Shown here in pieces: positions 7,802 through 15,742 of a stretch of 16,555 nt of DNA. The stretch covers positions 1 through 16,555 of the forward strand of contig OMQW01000021.1 of assembly GCA_900313345.1 (NCBI GenBank), in the 5' to 3' direction. A program made the translations under genes and the position numbers. How positions within the stretch are numbered: the first letter of the stretch is position 1; each line of letters starts with the position of its first letter. The stretch is from an uncultured Eubacteriales bacterium (GTDB taxonomy: Bacteria > Bacillota_I > Bacilli_A > RF39 > UBA660). The notes below the pieces were generated by a model, which saw nothing but the letters and a program-made list of their open reading frames with translations, ran no database searches and was not told the origin of the DNA.

Positions 7802-8842
7802 ATGAGTAAATTAACAAAAAAAGAAAAAATAGATATAGAAAATTTAGAAAACGAAGAAAGATATTTTGATTTATGTAGTAAATATCCTAAAAAAATAAAT
7901 TACAGCGAAATAAAAGATTTTGATGCTGAAATGGAAACTGGAGATAAATTTAAAAAAATTAATTATGATATTAGAAATTTAGCAGTTTATCATGATTTCA
8001 ATGACTTAAAATATAAACTTAAAAAGAGTACTATTTTTTGTCTTGCTTTAACTACAAGTGCTTTCATAGAAATAACTGGACTTTTAAAGTTAGAGCAAAA
8101 AAAAATATATCTAGATAATAAAGAAACTATAGATAGTTATGATGATGAACTAGAAAAATACGCATCAAAATTTGATTCTAGTAAAATGTCTACATTAGAA
8201 ATAATAATGACAGTAATGAATGAAATTAGATCAAATACTGAATATGGTTTTGATTATAATGAAGAAGAACTAGGTAATAATTTTAGAGTAGTATTAAATG
8301 ATAATAATAAAGTAGGGGTATGTCGTCATATGGCAGATAAGTTTACAACGATAATGAATATGATTGATGAAAGATATGAAGCACAAAATTTAGCAGTTTA
8401 TTTAAATCAAAAAACAAAAAACTTTATTATGTGTAATATAGAACAACCAGCATCAGAAGAATATCAAAAAGAACTTAAAAATAGTAAAACAGAAGAAAAT
8501 GAAACTGAAGATAATGACACTAAATTAGCAAATCATATGGTAACTATATTAAAGCCAATAGATTGTAATTATTATTTAGTTGTAGATGTAACAAATCCTT
8601 CAATCGGATTATTAGATAATGGTAAAATATATATGTTTAATTATTCTGAAAATGATGATAATTCTAAAAATAATGATTATATAGAATATAGACCATTTAA
8701 TGAATATGTAATGGATCCATATTCATTTGTTAAAATAAATAATGAAATTTTATTAAGCTATTTTCAAAATATAAATATAAAAGAGTTAAATAATTTATAT
8801 GGTCTAGAAAATCAAAATAAAATATTAAAGAAAATAAAATAA
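7802..8842 (+). CDS. transglutaminase-like cysteine-protease-fold protein
   Basis: The 346-residue product has the motif arrangement of the transglutaminase-like superfamily. Cys174 lies in VGVCRHMADKFTTIMN, His245 in NHMVTIL, and Asp262 in VVDVTNPSIG, a plausible Cys-His-Asp triad. No N-terminal signal peptide is present. A single hydrophobic stretch at about 76-96 (STIFCLALTTSAFIEITGLL) could be a membrane anchor or a buried helix. A charged, low-complexity loop at about 218-241 separates the Cys and His motifs. Members of this superfamily cut or crosslink peptides, and some are catalytically inactive; the substrate cannot be inferred. It is a single-gene unit with a consensus promoter, possible operator and AAAGGGG ribosome-binding site. 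I do not recognise a named gene. Confidence 0.7.
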   Translation: MSKLTKKEKIDIENLENEERYFDLCSKYPKKINYSEIKDFDAEMETGDKFKKINYDIRNLAVYHDFNDLKYKLKKSTIFCLALTTSAFIEITGLLKLEQKKIYLDNKETIDSYDDELEKYASKFDSSKMSTLEIIMTVMNEIRSNTEYGFDYNEEELGNNFRVVLNDNNKVGVCRHMADKFTTIMNMIDERYEAQNLAVYLNQKTKNFIMCNIEQPASEEYQKELKNSKTEENETEDNDTKLANHMVTILKPIDCNYYLVVDVTNPSIGLLDNGKIYMFNYSENDDNSKNNDYIEYRPFNEYVMDPYSFVKINNEILLSYFQNINIKELNNLYGLENQNKILKKIK

Positions 8843-8870
8843 AATTAAGGTTTAATTCTTAGTTTTATTT
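8840..8870 (+). terminator. weak rho-independent terminator
   Basis: AAAATTAAG (8841-8849) pairs with CTTAGTTTT (8858-8866), mostly A-U with one G-U, followed by ATTTAT. It sits at the stop of the preceding gene. Confidence 0.45.
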
Positions 8871-8871
8871 A

Positions 8872-9046
8872 TATAATAATGTAATAAATATAATAAGAGT
8901 TATAATAATTTTAATGAGTTTTAATTATGTTAGAATAATTATATAGAATAAAAAGAGAAAGAAAAGCCATAGATAAATAAATTTAAAGAACAAATTCTTA
9001 ATAAAGAACAAATTAATAAAATACACTTTAAAAGATAGAAAATATT
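8872..9046. other. AT-rich gap without an intact gene
   Basis: No intact gene is visible. In one plus-strand frame around 8972-9034 a short coherent run appears (INKFKEQILNKEQINKIHFK) bounded by TAG codons. This could be the last trace of another decayed gene, or chance in AT-rich DNA. Confidence 0.3.
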
Positions 9047-9614
9047 ATGGATAGATTTGATATAGAAGAAATATTAACTTCAAATAATGTTGTTAGAAAT
9101 ATAAAAGATAATAAAAAAGAATTATTTACATTAATAGGGAATTTAGCAGTTGAAGATAACTTTGATTAAAAACATCCTGATCATCATTTATATTTATTTG
9201 ATCATACACTAATGAATCTAAATATGTCTAAAAATGATTTAGATATAAGATTAGTATTATTATTACATGATATAGGAAAACCATTTTCATTTAAAGAAGG
9301 CAAAGCAAGGCATTATTATAATCATGCTAAAGTATCTAGAGATATTTCTAAAAGAATATTAAAAAGACTTGAATATAATGAATAATATATTAATTATATA
9401 TGCTTCTTAATAAAGCATCATAATACCCCCTATAAAAGATCAAGATATAAATAAAAATATTAATTTACAAGAAATATTACTCGAAATACAAAAAGTAGAT
9501 AAATTAGCACTTAATCTTCTTAAATTAGATAAAAGAATAGAATATATAAATAATATCTCATATAAAATTGAAGAAGCAAAAAATAGTAATATAAAAAGAT
9601 ATATAAATAAATAA
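9047..9614 (+). pseudogene. broken HD-domain phosphohydrolase
   Basis: The frame from ATG 9047 encodes an HD-domain protein of about 188 residues, related to the HD domains seen in tRNA nucleotidyltransferase-like proteins and stand-alone hydrolases. Metal-binding blocks visible are the first His region (HPDHHLYLFDHTLMNL), the HD pair in LLLHDIGKPFSF, and a following HYYNHAKVS. TAA codons interrupt it at about 9167-9169 and 9383-9385. An extra C in the C-run at about 9425-9429 shifts the frame; after correcting it the protein continues (IKDQDINKNINLQEI, then VDKLALNLLKLDKRIEYI) to TAA 9612-9614. The ribosome-binding site is poor. The Smr gene's promoter starts directly after the stop. Confidence 0.8.
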
Positions 9615-9643
9615 TTAACTAATTATTAATAATATGTTAAAAT
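9615..9643 (+). promoter_or_regulatory. sigma-A promoter with extended -10 for the Smr gene
   Basis: TTAACT (9615-9620), 17-bp spacer and TAAAAT (9638-9643), preceded by TG at 9635-9636 as in an extended -10. AAAGGTGA at 9648-9655 leads to ATG 9660. Confidence 0.55.
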
Positions 9644-9659
9644 TACTAAAGGTGATTTT

Positions 9660-9908
9660 ATGTTTACGGAAAATACTACAAAAATAGATTTACATGGATT
9701 TGATAGGGATTATGCTAGAATTAAAACTAATGAATTTATAAATGATTCATATAAAGAAGGTAAAAGATATATAAAAGTAATTCATGGTAATGGAGAAGGT
9801 ATTTTAAAAAAAGAAGTACATAATTTATTAAGAAAGCATAAACTAGTTGAAAAATTTGAAATTAATATGTTTAATGCAGGAGAAACTTTAATTACATTAA
9901 AGAAGTAG
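9660..9908 (+). CDS. stand-alone Smr-domain protein
   Basis: The 82 residues are almost entirely one Smr (small MutS-related) domain: DLHG with His12 at 10-13, FINDSYKEG, the loop IHGNGEG at 41-47, a helix EVHNLLRKH, and the final strands FNAGETLITL. Smr domains act as nucleases on DNA or RNA, and occur at the C-terminus of MutS2 or alone. This is the stand-alone form, complete in length. Known family members rescue stalled or colliding ribosomes by cutting mRNA, or process branched DNA; which applies here is open. It has its own promoter and a terminator directly after the stop, so it is a monocistronic gene. Confidence 0.9.
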   Translation: MFTENTTKIDLHGFDRDYARIKTNEFINDSYKEGKRYIKVIHGNGEGILKKEVHNLLRKHKLVEKFEINMFNAGETLITLKK

Positions 9909-9910
9909 AT

Positions 9911-9932
9911 TGAGGCTAAGGCCTCTTTTTAT
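9911..9932 (+). terminator. rho-independent terminator of the Smr gene
   Basis: GAGGC (9913-9917) and GCCTC (9922-9926) form a GC-rich stem with a 4-base loop, followed by TTTTT. The next promoter begins immediately behind it. Confidence 0.85.
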
Positions 9933-9961
9933 TGACAAAAAGTGTAAAATATGATATAATA
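9933..9961 (+). promoter_or_regulatory. consensus sigma-A promoter of the envelope operon
   Basis: TTGACA (9933-9938), exactly 17 bp, and TATAAT (9956-9961), with TG at 9953-9954 as extended -10. This is about as strong as a promoter can look by sequence and drives the two genes at 9987-13076. Confidence 0.9.
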
Positions 9962-9986
9962 ACGCTATCTAACGGGGGTATGAAAT

Positions 9987-11147
9987 ATGTATGAAGGTTT
10001 TGATACTAACAATCTAATGATTAGAAGAACTCTTCTAAAATTATTTATTATTGTATGTATCGTTTTATTACTAATCTTTTTAGTCCCTAAATTTAGATCA
10101 TTTAATAAAACCAATAAGAAAGTAAAAGAAGATCTAGAAATAACTATAAAAGATGTTAAAGATAATAACATGAAAGAAAACTTAGAAAAACTTCAAAATG
10201 CAGGACTTCTATATTTTAAAGAGAATAATGTCCCTAATGAAAAAGAAGAAGAAAAAACTATTTTACTAAAAGAATTAGTAAATAATAAATTAATAACTAA
10301 CTTAAAATCAAGTGATAATAAAAAATGTAGTCTTACAAAAAGTTATGTTAAATTAACTAAAACAAACGATGAATATGAATTAAAAACATACTTAAAGTGT
10401 GGTAATAATGCTGATTATTTATTAACACATGTAAAAAATCATTCTTATTGTAAAAATTATTTATGTGAAAAAGATAGTAAAAAGAAAGATAAGAATGAAA
10501 CTAGTAAAAAAGATAATAAAATAATAAATGAAAATAAAGAAACTAAGCTTTCTGAAGCAGTTCTAGAAACTAAAAAAACATGGACAAATTGGTCAAACTG
10601 GACTAAAACTTCATGTGATACAAAAAGTATTACATGTTCTGATAATTCATGTAATAAAGAAATAGAAACAAAAAAAGTAGTAGAAAAAACAGGAACTTAT
10701 AACAATAAGTATTATGCTTATGAATTATCATTTAGAAATGATGGAGTAAAAACAGTTAATACTTGTAATGGATTTAATTATTTCATCTTAAATAATAAAC
10801 TATATAAAACAACAGGAAATTATATTGAAATATTAAATATAAATAAAGAATCAACTTCTAACTGGAAATATGTAGGAGAAGTAAAATCTGAAGTAACACC
10901 AGCTATTAGAGGTAATGAATTTTATAAATTTAGTCATATGGATGAATCAGTTTGTAATGAAACATGTGATAAAAAAGTATTTGTATATGATAAATACGAA
11001 TATATAAAAGATTTAAGTCTTGGAACTAATGCATGTACAGATATTAATAATATAGTAAGTTATGCTCCAATAAAAAAGGAACATGTTATATTAAGAAATG
11101 AACCACTATATGAAGATGTTTGTTATGTAAGAGAAAGAACTAGATAA
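9987..11147 (+). CDS. membrane-anchored, Cys-rich extracellular protein of unknown function
   Basis: The 386-residue protein starts with a short charged segment and one transmembrane helix (about 16-34), so most of it lies outside the cell. The first outer part (about 45-150) has a helix followed by strands with paired cysteines (KKCSLTKSYVKL, TYLKCGNN). A Lys-rich linker with CKNYLCEKDSKKKDK (about 155-185) follows. Then comes a Trp/Cys block WTNWSNWTKTSC (Trp199, Trp202, Trp205, Cys210) that resembles the opening of a thrombospondin type 1 repeat. The C-terminal part has further Cys pairs (ESVCNETCDKK). I do not recognise a family. The start at 9987 has GGGGG 8 bases upstream; an ATG at 9980 is too close to it. 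The next gene is 18 bases downstream and probably cotranscribed. Confidence 0.8.
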   Translation: MYEGFDTNNLMIRRTLLKLFIIVCIVLLLIFLVPKFRSFNKTNKKVKEDLEITIKDVKDNNMKENLEKLQNAGLLYFKENNVPNEKEEEKTILLKELVNNKLITNLKSSDNKKCSLTKSYVKLTKTNDEYELKTYLKCGNNADYLLTHVKNHSYCKNYLCEKDSKKKDKNETSKKDNKIINENKETKLSEAVLETKKTWTNWSNWTKTSCDTKSITCSDNSCNKEIETKKVVEKTGTYNNKYYAYELSFRNDGVKTVNTCNGFNYFILNNKLYKTTGNYIEILNINKESTSNWKYVGEVKSEVTPAIRGNEFYKFSHMDESVCNETCDKKVFVYDKYEYIKDLSLGTNACTDINNIVSYAPIKKEHVILRNEPLYEDVCYVRERTR

Positions 11148-11165
11148 TAGAAAGAGGTAAATAAA

Positions 11166-13076
11166 ATGGAAATAAAAAGTTTAACAATTATAAATAATGG
11201 ATTATTAAATAAAAAAGTAATAGTAGAAACTACATATGGTAATATAGAAACTAATTATCAAACAGGGCTATTATTCTTAAAAAAATATTTATCAGATAAT
11301 AATTTAAGAGAAGTTAAATATGCTAATCTTGATAAAAATATTATTTTTAAATCAAATAATAAAAGTTTAAAAAGAGAAGTATTAAACAACTTAATAGAAG
11401 AAAATAAAACATCTAAAATTAATAGAATTGAATTAGAAAATATCTTATTTAACAAAAAAATAGAGGATGCTAATTCTAAAGCTACTTTGAAATATAAATT
11501 TGTTACAAAAAAAGAACAAATAGTAGATTATGTTAAAATAGATTCTGATTTAGCACTACCATTGATAATAAAATTAGGCTTAAAACATAGAGTAACTAAA
11601 CTAACAGAATTAAAAAAATCATGGGCAGTAATAACTACACCATCAACAAATAAAGAAATTACTAAATTAATGAAAAATGAATTACAACAAAAATATGAAA
11701 ACTTAAAAAAAGTAGTAAATATTACTTATAGATTTAAAGATAATAAATATAGTGCAGTTGTTAGAATTGCAACAGGTTTAGAAAAAGTGGTAAATGTTAA
11801 AGAAGCTAATAAAATTTTAGAAAAATCATTTAGTAGACTTGGAAAAGATTTTAATATCAATTATATGATAAATGATGAATTTGTTTCATATAAAGAATTT
11901 AAAGAAACAAGAAAAACTAAGATTGCAGAAGAAATAAAAGAAAAATTTAAAAAAGAAGAGAAAGAAGAAAATGAAGTTAAAAAAGTAATATTCTATACTT
12001 ATAATGAAAATAATAATGATAAAAAGAAAAAAGCAGTTATTTATTATGCAACAGGAAGAGTTGAAAATGTTAGCTCTGATATAGCAAAAAGTATTATTAC
12101 TGCAAAAAGTGAAAAAGAAAATAAAACAGTAAAAGAATTAAGAAATGAAGGATTCTATACATTAGTAACTATTAGAACTTTGCGTGATAATTGGGATAAA
12201 TTTTATAATAATGTTTATAAAACAGGAGAAGAAAAAGAAATAGAAGAAATTTCTGAAAACTTAGAAAAACAAGCTGATGCTATAAAAGAAGAAAAAGTAG
12301 AAATAAAAGAAGAAAATAAAAAATCTAATAAAGGTGCTAAAGCTATGTTCATTGGTTTAGCAGCACTTTTAGCAGTAGGTATTGGATTTGGTTTAGCAAA
12401 TAAAAATAAAGATAAAAATGATATTAAAGAAGAAGATCCAAAAGAAAATATAGAAATAGAAACAGATGATAATAATGACATTACTAATGATGATAGTAAT
12501 AAAGAAAGTAGTAGTGAAGAATCTAAAGAAGACAGTGTAGAAACTATCTATGAAGATAAAAATACTAAAGTAGTAATAGATAATACTAATGAAGTTAATA
12601 GTAATAACACTAAAAATGATACTGAAAATAATAATGTTAATACTAATGAACAAGTAACTAATATAAATAATAGTGAAAATAGTAATATATATTATGATGG
12701 AGCAGTTATCTATCCTACATATGAAAATATTGAAATAGAAGAAGATAATAATGTTGATTTTAATAATTTAAAAGTATCTAATACAACAAATAAAGAAGAT
12801 TATATTTATGATGATAATAATACAGCAAATCAAGAAGAAATTGATAGAAATACAAAAGAACTAATAGATATTTTAAATGGTTATGGAAAAGATTCAAAGA
12901 ACTTCGAATCATCAACTGGTGATGCAGCTTCTTCTGAAGGAGTACTTGATAATACAAGAAATGGATATTATAATCCAAATGAAGAAATTACAACAGGAAT
13001 TGAAACAATCAATCCAGATGATGTAACTGAAATTGTTACAGAACAAGAAGAATCGGCAAAAGTATTAGTAAAATAA
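11166..13076 (+). CDS. large one-pass membrane protein with repeats and acidic outer tail
   Basis: The 636-residue product divides into three parts. Residues 1 to about 385 are charged and Lys/Glu-rich with no signal peptide, so they probably stay in the cytoplasm. One transmembrane helix follows at about 392-412 (AMFIGLAALLAVGIGFGLAN). The last 225 residues are very rich in Asp, Glu, Asn, Ser and Thr (for example DDNNDITNDDSNKESSSEES) and likely disordered outside the cell; no sorting signal follows. The cytoplasmic part contains three similar units (about 17-45, 197-222, 289-315), each a strand then a TG-like turn and a helix, best seen in VVRIATGLEKVVNVKEANKI and VIYYATGRVENVSSDIAKSI. I do not recognise the family. 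AAAGAGG before ATG, and the position behind the Cys-rich envelope protein, suggest a shared envelope role. Confidence 0.8.
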   Translation: MEIKSLTIINNGLLNKKVIVETTYGNIETNYQTGLLFLKKYLSDNNLREVKYANLDKNIIFKSNNKSLKREVLNNLIEENKTSKINRIELENILFNKKIEDANSKATLKYKFVTKKEQIVDYVKIDSDLALPLIIKLGLKHRVTKLTELKKSWAVITTPSTNKEITKLMKNELQQKYENLKKVVNITYRFKDNKYSAVVRIATGLEKVVNVKEANKILEKSFSRLGKDFNINYMINDEFVSYKEFKETRKTKIAEEIKEKFKKEEKEENEVKKVIFYTYNENNNDKKKKAVIYYATGRVENVSSDIAKSIITAKSEKENKTVKELRNEGFYTLVTIRTLRDNWDKFYNNVYKTGEEKEIEEISENLEKQADAIKEEKVEIKEENKKSNKGAKAMFIGLAALLAVGIGFGLANKNKDKNDIKEEDPKENIEIETDDNNDITNDDSNKESSSEESKEDSVETIYEDKNTKVVIDNTNEVNSNNTKNDTENNNVNTNEQVTNINNSENSNIYYDGAVIYPTYENIEIEEDNNVDFNNLKVSNTTNKEDYIYDDNNTANQEEIDRNTKELIDILNGYGKDSKNFESSTGDAASSEGVLDNTRNGYYNPNEEITTGIETINPDDVTEIVTEQEESAKVLVK

Positions 13077-13105
13077 AAAAAGGACTTGCATAAAGTCTTT
13101 TTTTG
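13077..13105 (+). terminator. rho-independent terminator
   Basis: AGGACTT and AAGTCTT pair around GCATA (one G-U), followed by a run of seven T. It closes the envelope operon just before the tRNA gene. Confidence 0.8.
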
Positions 13106-13134
13106 TTGTAATATATATTTAATCGGCAAGTAAT

Positions 13135-13211
13135 GTCTACGTAGCTCAGCTGGATAGAGCAATCGCCTTCTAAGCGATCGGTCACGTGTTCGAATCACGT
13201 CGTGGACACCA
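13135..13211 (+). tRNA. tRNA-Arg(TCT)
   Basis: Acceptor GTCTACG (13135-13141) pairs with CGTGGAC (13201-13207) with one G-U, followed by encoded ACCA. D-arm GCTC/GAGC, anticodon stem ATCGC/GCGAT with loop CTTCTAA (anticodon TCT), and T-arm ACGTG-TTCGAAT-CACGT are complete. It reads AGA, the main arginine codon in this window. Confidence 0.96.
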
Positions 13212-13222
13212 TTAAGTAAATT

Positions 13223-13251
13223 AGAACTTTTGTAAAAAAAGTTCTTTTTTT
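13223..13251 (+). terminator. rho-independent terminator after tRNA-Arg
   Basis: AGAACTTTT (13223-13231) and AAAAGTTCT (about 13236-13244) form a long stem, followed by a T-tract. Confidence 0.88.
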
Positions 13252-13263
13252 ATATTTTTTAGC

Positions 13264-13276
13264 AAAAAAGTTCTTT
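13264..13276 (+). repeat. second copy of the terminator 3' arm
   Basis: AAAAAAGTTCTTT, present in the terminator at about 13234-13247, recurs here 29 bases downstream without the T-tract, between the tRNA and the bacteriocin exporter. The terminator's 5' arm could pair with either copy. Confidence 0.4.
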
Positions 13277-13308
13277 CACTTTCGAATAATATAATTGGGA
13301 GGTGAAAA

Positions 13309-15372
13309 ATGGAAGTAGTAAAGCAAGAAGGAATTAAAGACTGTGGCGTTTCTTGCTTATTATCTGTTATAAGAAATTATAATGGTAATATAAGTATCGA
13401 AAAACTAAGAGAAATGACAAATACTACAAAGCAAGGTGTAACAGCATATAATCTAGTAAAAACAGCAATCCTTCTTGGCTTTAATTCTTATGGTTTAAAT
13501 GATAAATTAGAAAATTTAAAAGATGAAGATTTACCAATAATAAGTCATATAGTTATTAATAAAAATATTAAACACTTTATAGTAATATATAAAATAGATA
13601 GAAAAAAGAAAACATTAATAGTAATGGATCCTGCTAAAGGAAAAAGAAAAATAAGTTTTTCAGAATTTAATCTCTTAACAAGTAATAATTATATTTATCT
13701 AAAACCCCTAAAAAATATAAATAATTATAAAGATGAAAAGTTTATATATAAATGGATAAAAGATTATCTAAAACATGAAAATCTATTAATATTAATAATA
13801 TTATCATTAATAGATTTTATCCTAACACTAACTTTAGCAACACTTTTTAAAGCATTTATAAATTTAGTATCAAACTATAATTTATTAAATAATATAAATA
13901 ATTTAATAATATTCTTTATATTAATAATTCTTTTAAAATCATTTACTAAAATATTAAATAGTATATACGTTTTAAAATTAATAACTAATCTTAATGAATA
14001 TTTAACAAAAAAATTATTTAATAGATTATCACTATTACCATATATCTATTATAAAAATAGAACTAGTGGTGAAATAGTATCTAAAATAAAAGACTTAGAA
14101 ACTATTAAAGCTTTTTTTATAAAAGTAATAGAAAATCTTCCAGAAGATTTAATAATAATAATTTTTTTTGAAATATTATTATTTAATAAAAATAAAAAGT
14201 TATCTATATATTTATTAGTTTTATCTATAATTTTATTTATTAAAGAATATTTAATAAACAAAATAATAAAAGCTAAAAAAAGAGATATTATGTTAGAAGA
14301 AGATAAAACAAATAGTATTATTTATGAAAATGTTAGATCCATGCAAACAATTAAAAGTATGCATATAGAAAAAGAAAAAAATAATTATTTAATAAATAAT
14401 TATAAAAATCTATTAAGTAAAGCATACTCTCTTCAAAGATTAAATATTATAAATATAGAATTTACAAGTATAATAAACTCTTTATTTAGATTATTATTAA
14501 TAGTTATAGGAATAAAATTAGTAATTATAAATAAAATAAATCTTTCAAGCTTAATATTATATGAAGCATTTTATTCATATTATATTGTATCTATTAATGA
14601 TTTATATAATATATATAAAATGTATATAGAATATAAAGTTTCTAAAAAAAGAGTAGAAGCATTATTTGAAGTAGATATAGAAAACTTTAATTGTTTAGAA
14701 TATTTTAAAGAATATAATTTAAATGGCAATATATTAATAAAAGATTTAACATATCAATATGGCTTAAATAAAGTATTAAATAATATAAATTTAAAAATAA
14801 ATAAGAAAGATAAAATATTCTTAACAGGTAATAGTGGAGTAGGTAAGTCAACATTAATGAAAATATTATCTGGTTTTATAACTATAAATTATGGTTATAT
14901 TAAAGTAAATAATATAGATATAACACATATTCATTTAGATATTATAAGAAGAAAAATAACATACACTTCTCAAAATGAATCTCTGTTTACAGGATCAATT
15001 AAAGATAATATAGTTTTTGAAAATTATAATAATGATAAGTTAAATAAAGTAATAAAAATAGTAGGTTTAGAAAAAATTTATAAGAGTAGTCTAGGAATAA
15101 ATGAAATGATAGAAGAAAATGGTGCTAATCTAAGTGGAGGAGAAAGGCAAAGAATAATTCTAGCAAGAGTTTTAATGAAAGATAGCAATATCTATATATT
15201 TGATGAAGCTTTAAATGAAATAGATATAGAAGAAGAAAATAAAATCCTTACAGAAATAATTAAGTATTTAGAAAAGAATATAGTTATTGTTATTAGTCAT
15301 AGACTAAATACTATAAATTTATTTAATAGAATATTAATAATGAAAGATGGTAAAATAAATGAAAAACTATAA
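13309..15372 (+). CDS. bacteriocin ABC exporter with C39 leader peptidase
   Basis: This 687-residue peptidase-containing ABC transporter cuts double-glycine leaders and pumps the peptide out. Residues 1 to about 135 form the C39 peptidase: Gln6 and Cys12 in KQEGIKDCGVSC, His89 in KHFIVIY, and Asp107 in MDPAKGK. The membrane domain runs from about 155 to 420. The ATPase follows with Walker A GNSGVGKST (507-515), signature LSGGERQR (608-615), Walker B IYIFDEA with Asp632 and Glu633, and the switch His664. All catalytic residues are present, so it should be active. GGGAGGTG (13297-13304) sets the start. No convincing promoter is seen in the short gap behind the tRNA terminator. It leads an overlapping gene series whose short peptides with Gly-Gly leaders are the evident substrates. 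Confidence 0.96.
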   Translation: MEVVKQEGIKDCGVSCLLSVIRNYNGNISIEKLREMTNTTKQGVTAYNLVKTAILLGFNSYGLNDKLENLKDEDLPIISHIVINKNIKHFIVIYKIDRKKKTLIVMDPAKGKRKISFSEFNLLTSNNYIYLKPLKNINNYKDEKFIYKWIKDYLKHENLLILIILSLIDFILTLTLATLFKAFINLVSNYNLLNNINNLIIFFILIILLKSFTKILNSIYVLKLITNLNEYLTKKLFNRLSLLPYIYYKNRTSGEIVSKIKDLETIKAFFIKVIENLPEDLIIIIFFEILLFNKNKKLSIYLLVLSIILFIKEYLINKIIKAKKRDIMLEEDKTNSIIYENVRSMQTIKSMHIEKEKNNYLINNYKNLLSKAYSLQRLNIINIEFTSIINSLFRLLLIVIGIKLVIINKINLSSLILYEAFYSYYIVSINDLYNIYKMYIEYKVSKKRVEALFEVDIENFNCLEYFKEYNLNGNILIKDLTYQYGLNKVLNNINLKINKKDKIFLTGNSGVGKSTLMKILSGFITINYGYIKVNNIDITHIHLDIIRRKITYTSQNESLFTGSIKDNIVFENYNNDKLNKVIKIVGLEKIYKSSLGINEMIEENGANLSGGERQRIILARVLMKDSNIYIFDEALNEIDIEEENKILTEIIKYLEKNIVIVISHRLNTINLFNRILIMKDGKINEKL

Positions 15373-15742
15373 AAAGAAATATTTAATTAGATATATAACT
15401 GTATTATATATATTTATAATAGTATTATTTATTTTATACTCACTAAATAATTATTATTCTAAATATAAAATATATAGAGGGACATTTTTATTAGATAATA
15501 TGTTTGAAATAATAGTACCTAATAAATCTTTAAAATATTTAGAAAAAAATAAATATATTTATATAAATAGTATTAAGAAAAAATATAAAATAATAAATAT
15601 AAATAAAAATATATATAAAAATAATAATCTTGTTGTATTAAAAATAAATAATTTAATAAATAAAAACAAAATTATAGTAAGTATTTATGATGATAAAGAA
15701 AAACTAATAAATATTTTTAAAATATTTTTTAAGGAGGATTAA
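15359..15742 (+). CDS. small one-pass accessory protein of the bacteriocin exporter
   Basis: The 127-residue protein has a basic start (KNYKKKYLIR), one transmembrane helix at about 11-29 (YITVLYIFIIVLFILYSL), and an outer domain of alternating strands rich in Asn, Lys and Ile. Size, topology and place directly behind a C39 exporter suggest a shortened HlyD-like adaptor or bacteriocin accessory factor. The long coiled-coil part of a usual HlyD protein is absent, and I cannot name the family with certainty. Its ATG lies 14 bases inside the exporter gene and its stop shares a base with the next start (TAATG), so translation is coupled on both sides. It could alternatively be the immunity protein. 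Confidence 0.7.
   Translation: MKNYKKKYLIRYITVLYIFIIVLFILYSLNNYYSKYKIYRGTFLLDNMFEIIVPNKSLKYLEKNKYIYINSIKKKYKIININKNIYKNNNLVVLKINNLINKNKIIVSIYDDKEKLINIFKIFFKED

Noticed and set aside
12215..12978. Minus-strand open frames opposite the large membrane protein gene
   Set aside because: They are antisense shadows of the repetitive, acidic coding region; they consist of Phe, Ile and Ser runs and have no ribosome-binding sites.
13135..13211. tRNA-Arg as an integration site for a mobile island carrying the bacteriocin locus
   Set aside because: No repeat of the tRNA 3' end is found downstream within the window and no integrase gene is present.
13290..13295. TATAAT in front of the bacteriocin exporter as its promoter
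   Set aside because: The transcript would start inside the ribosome-binding site, and there is no matching -35.
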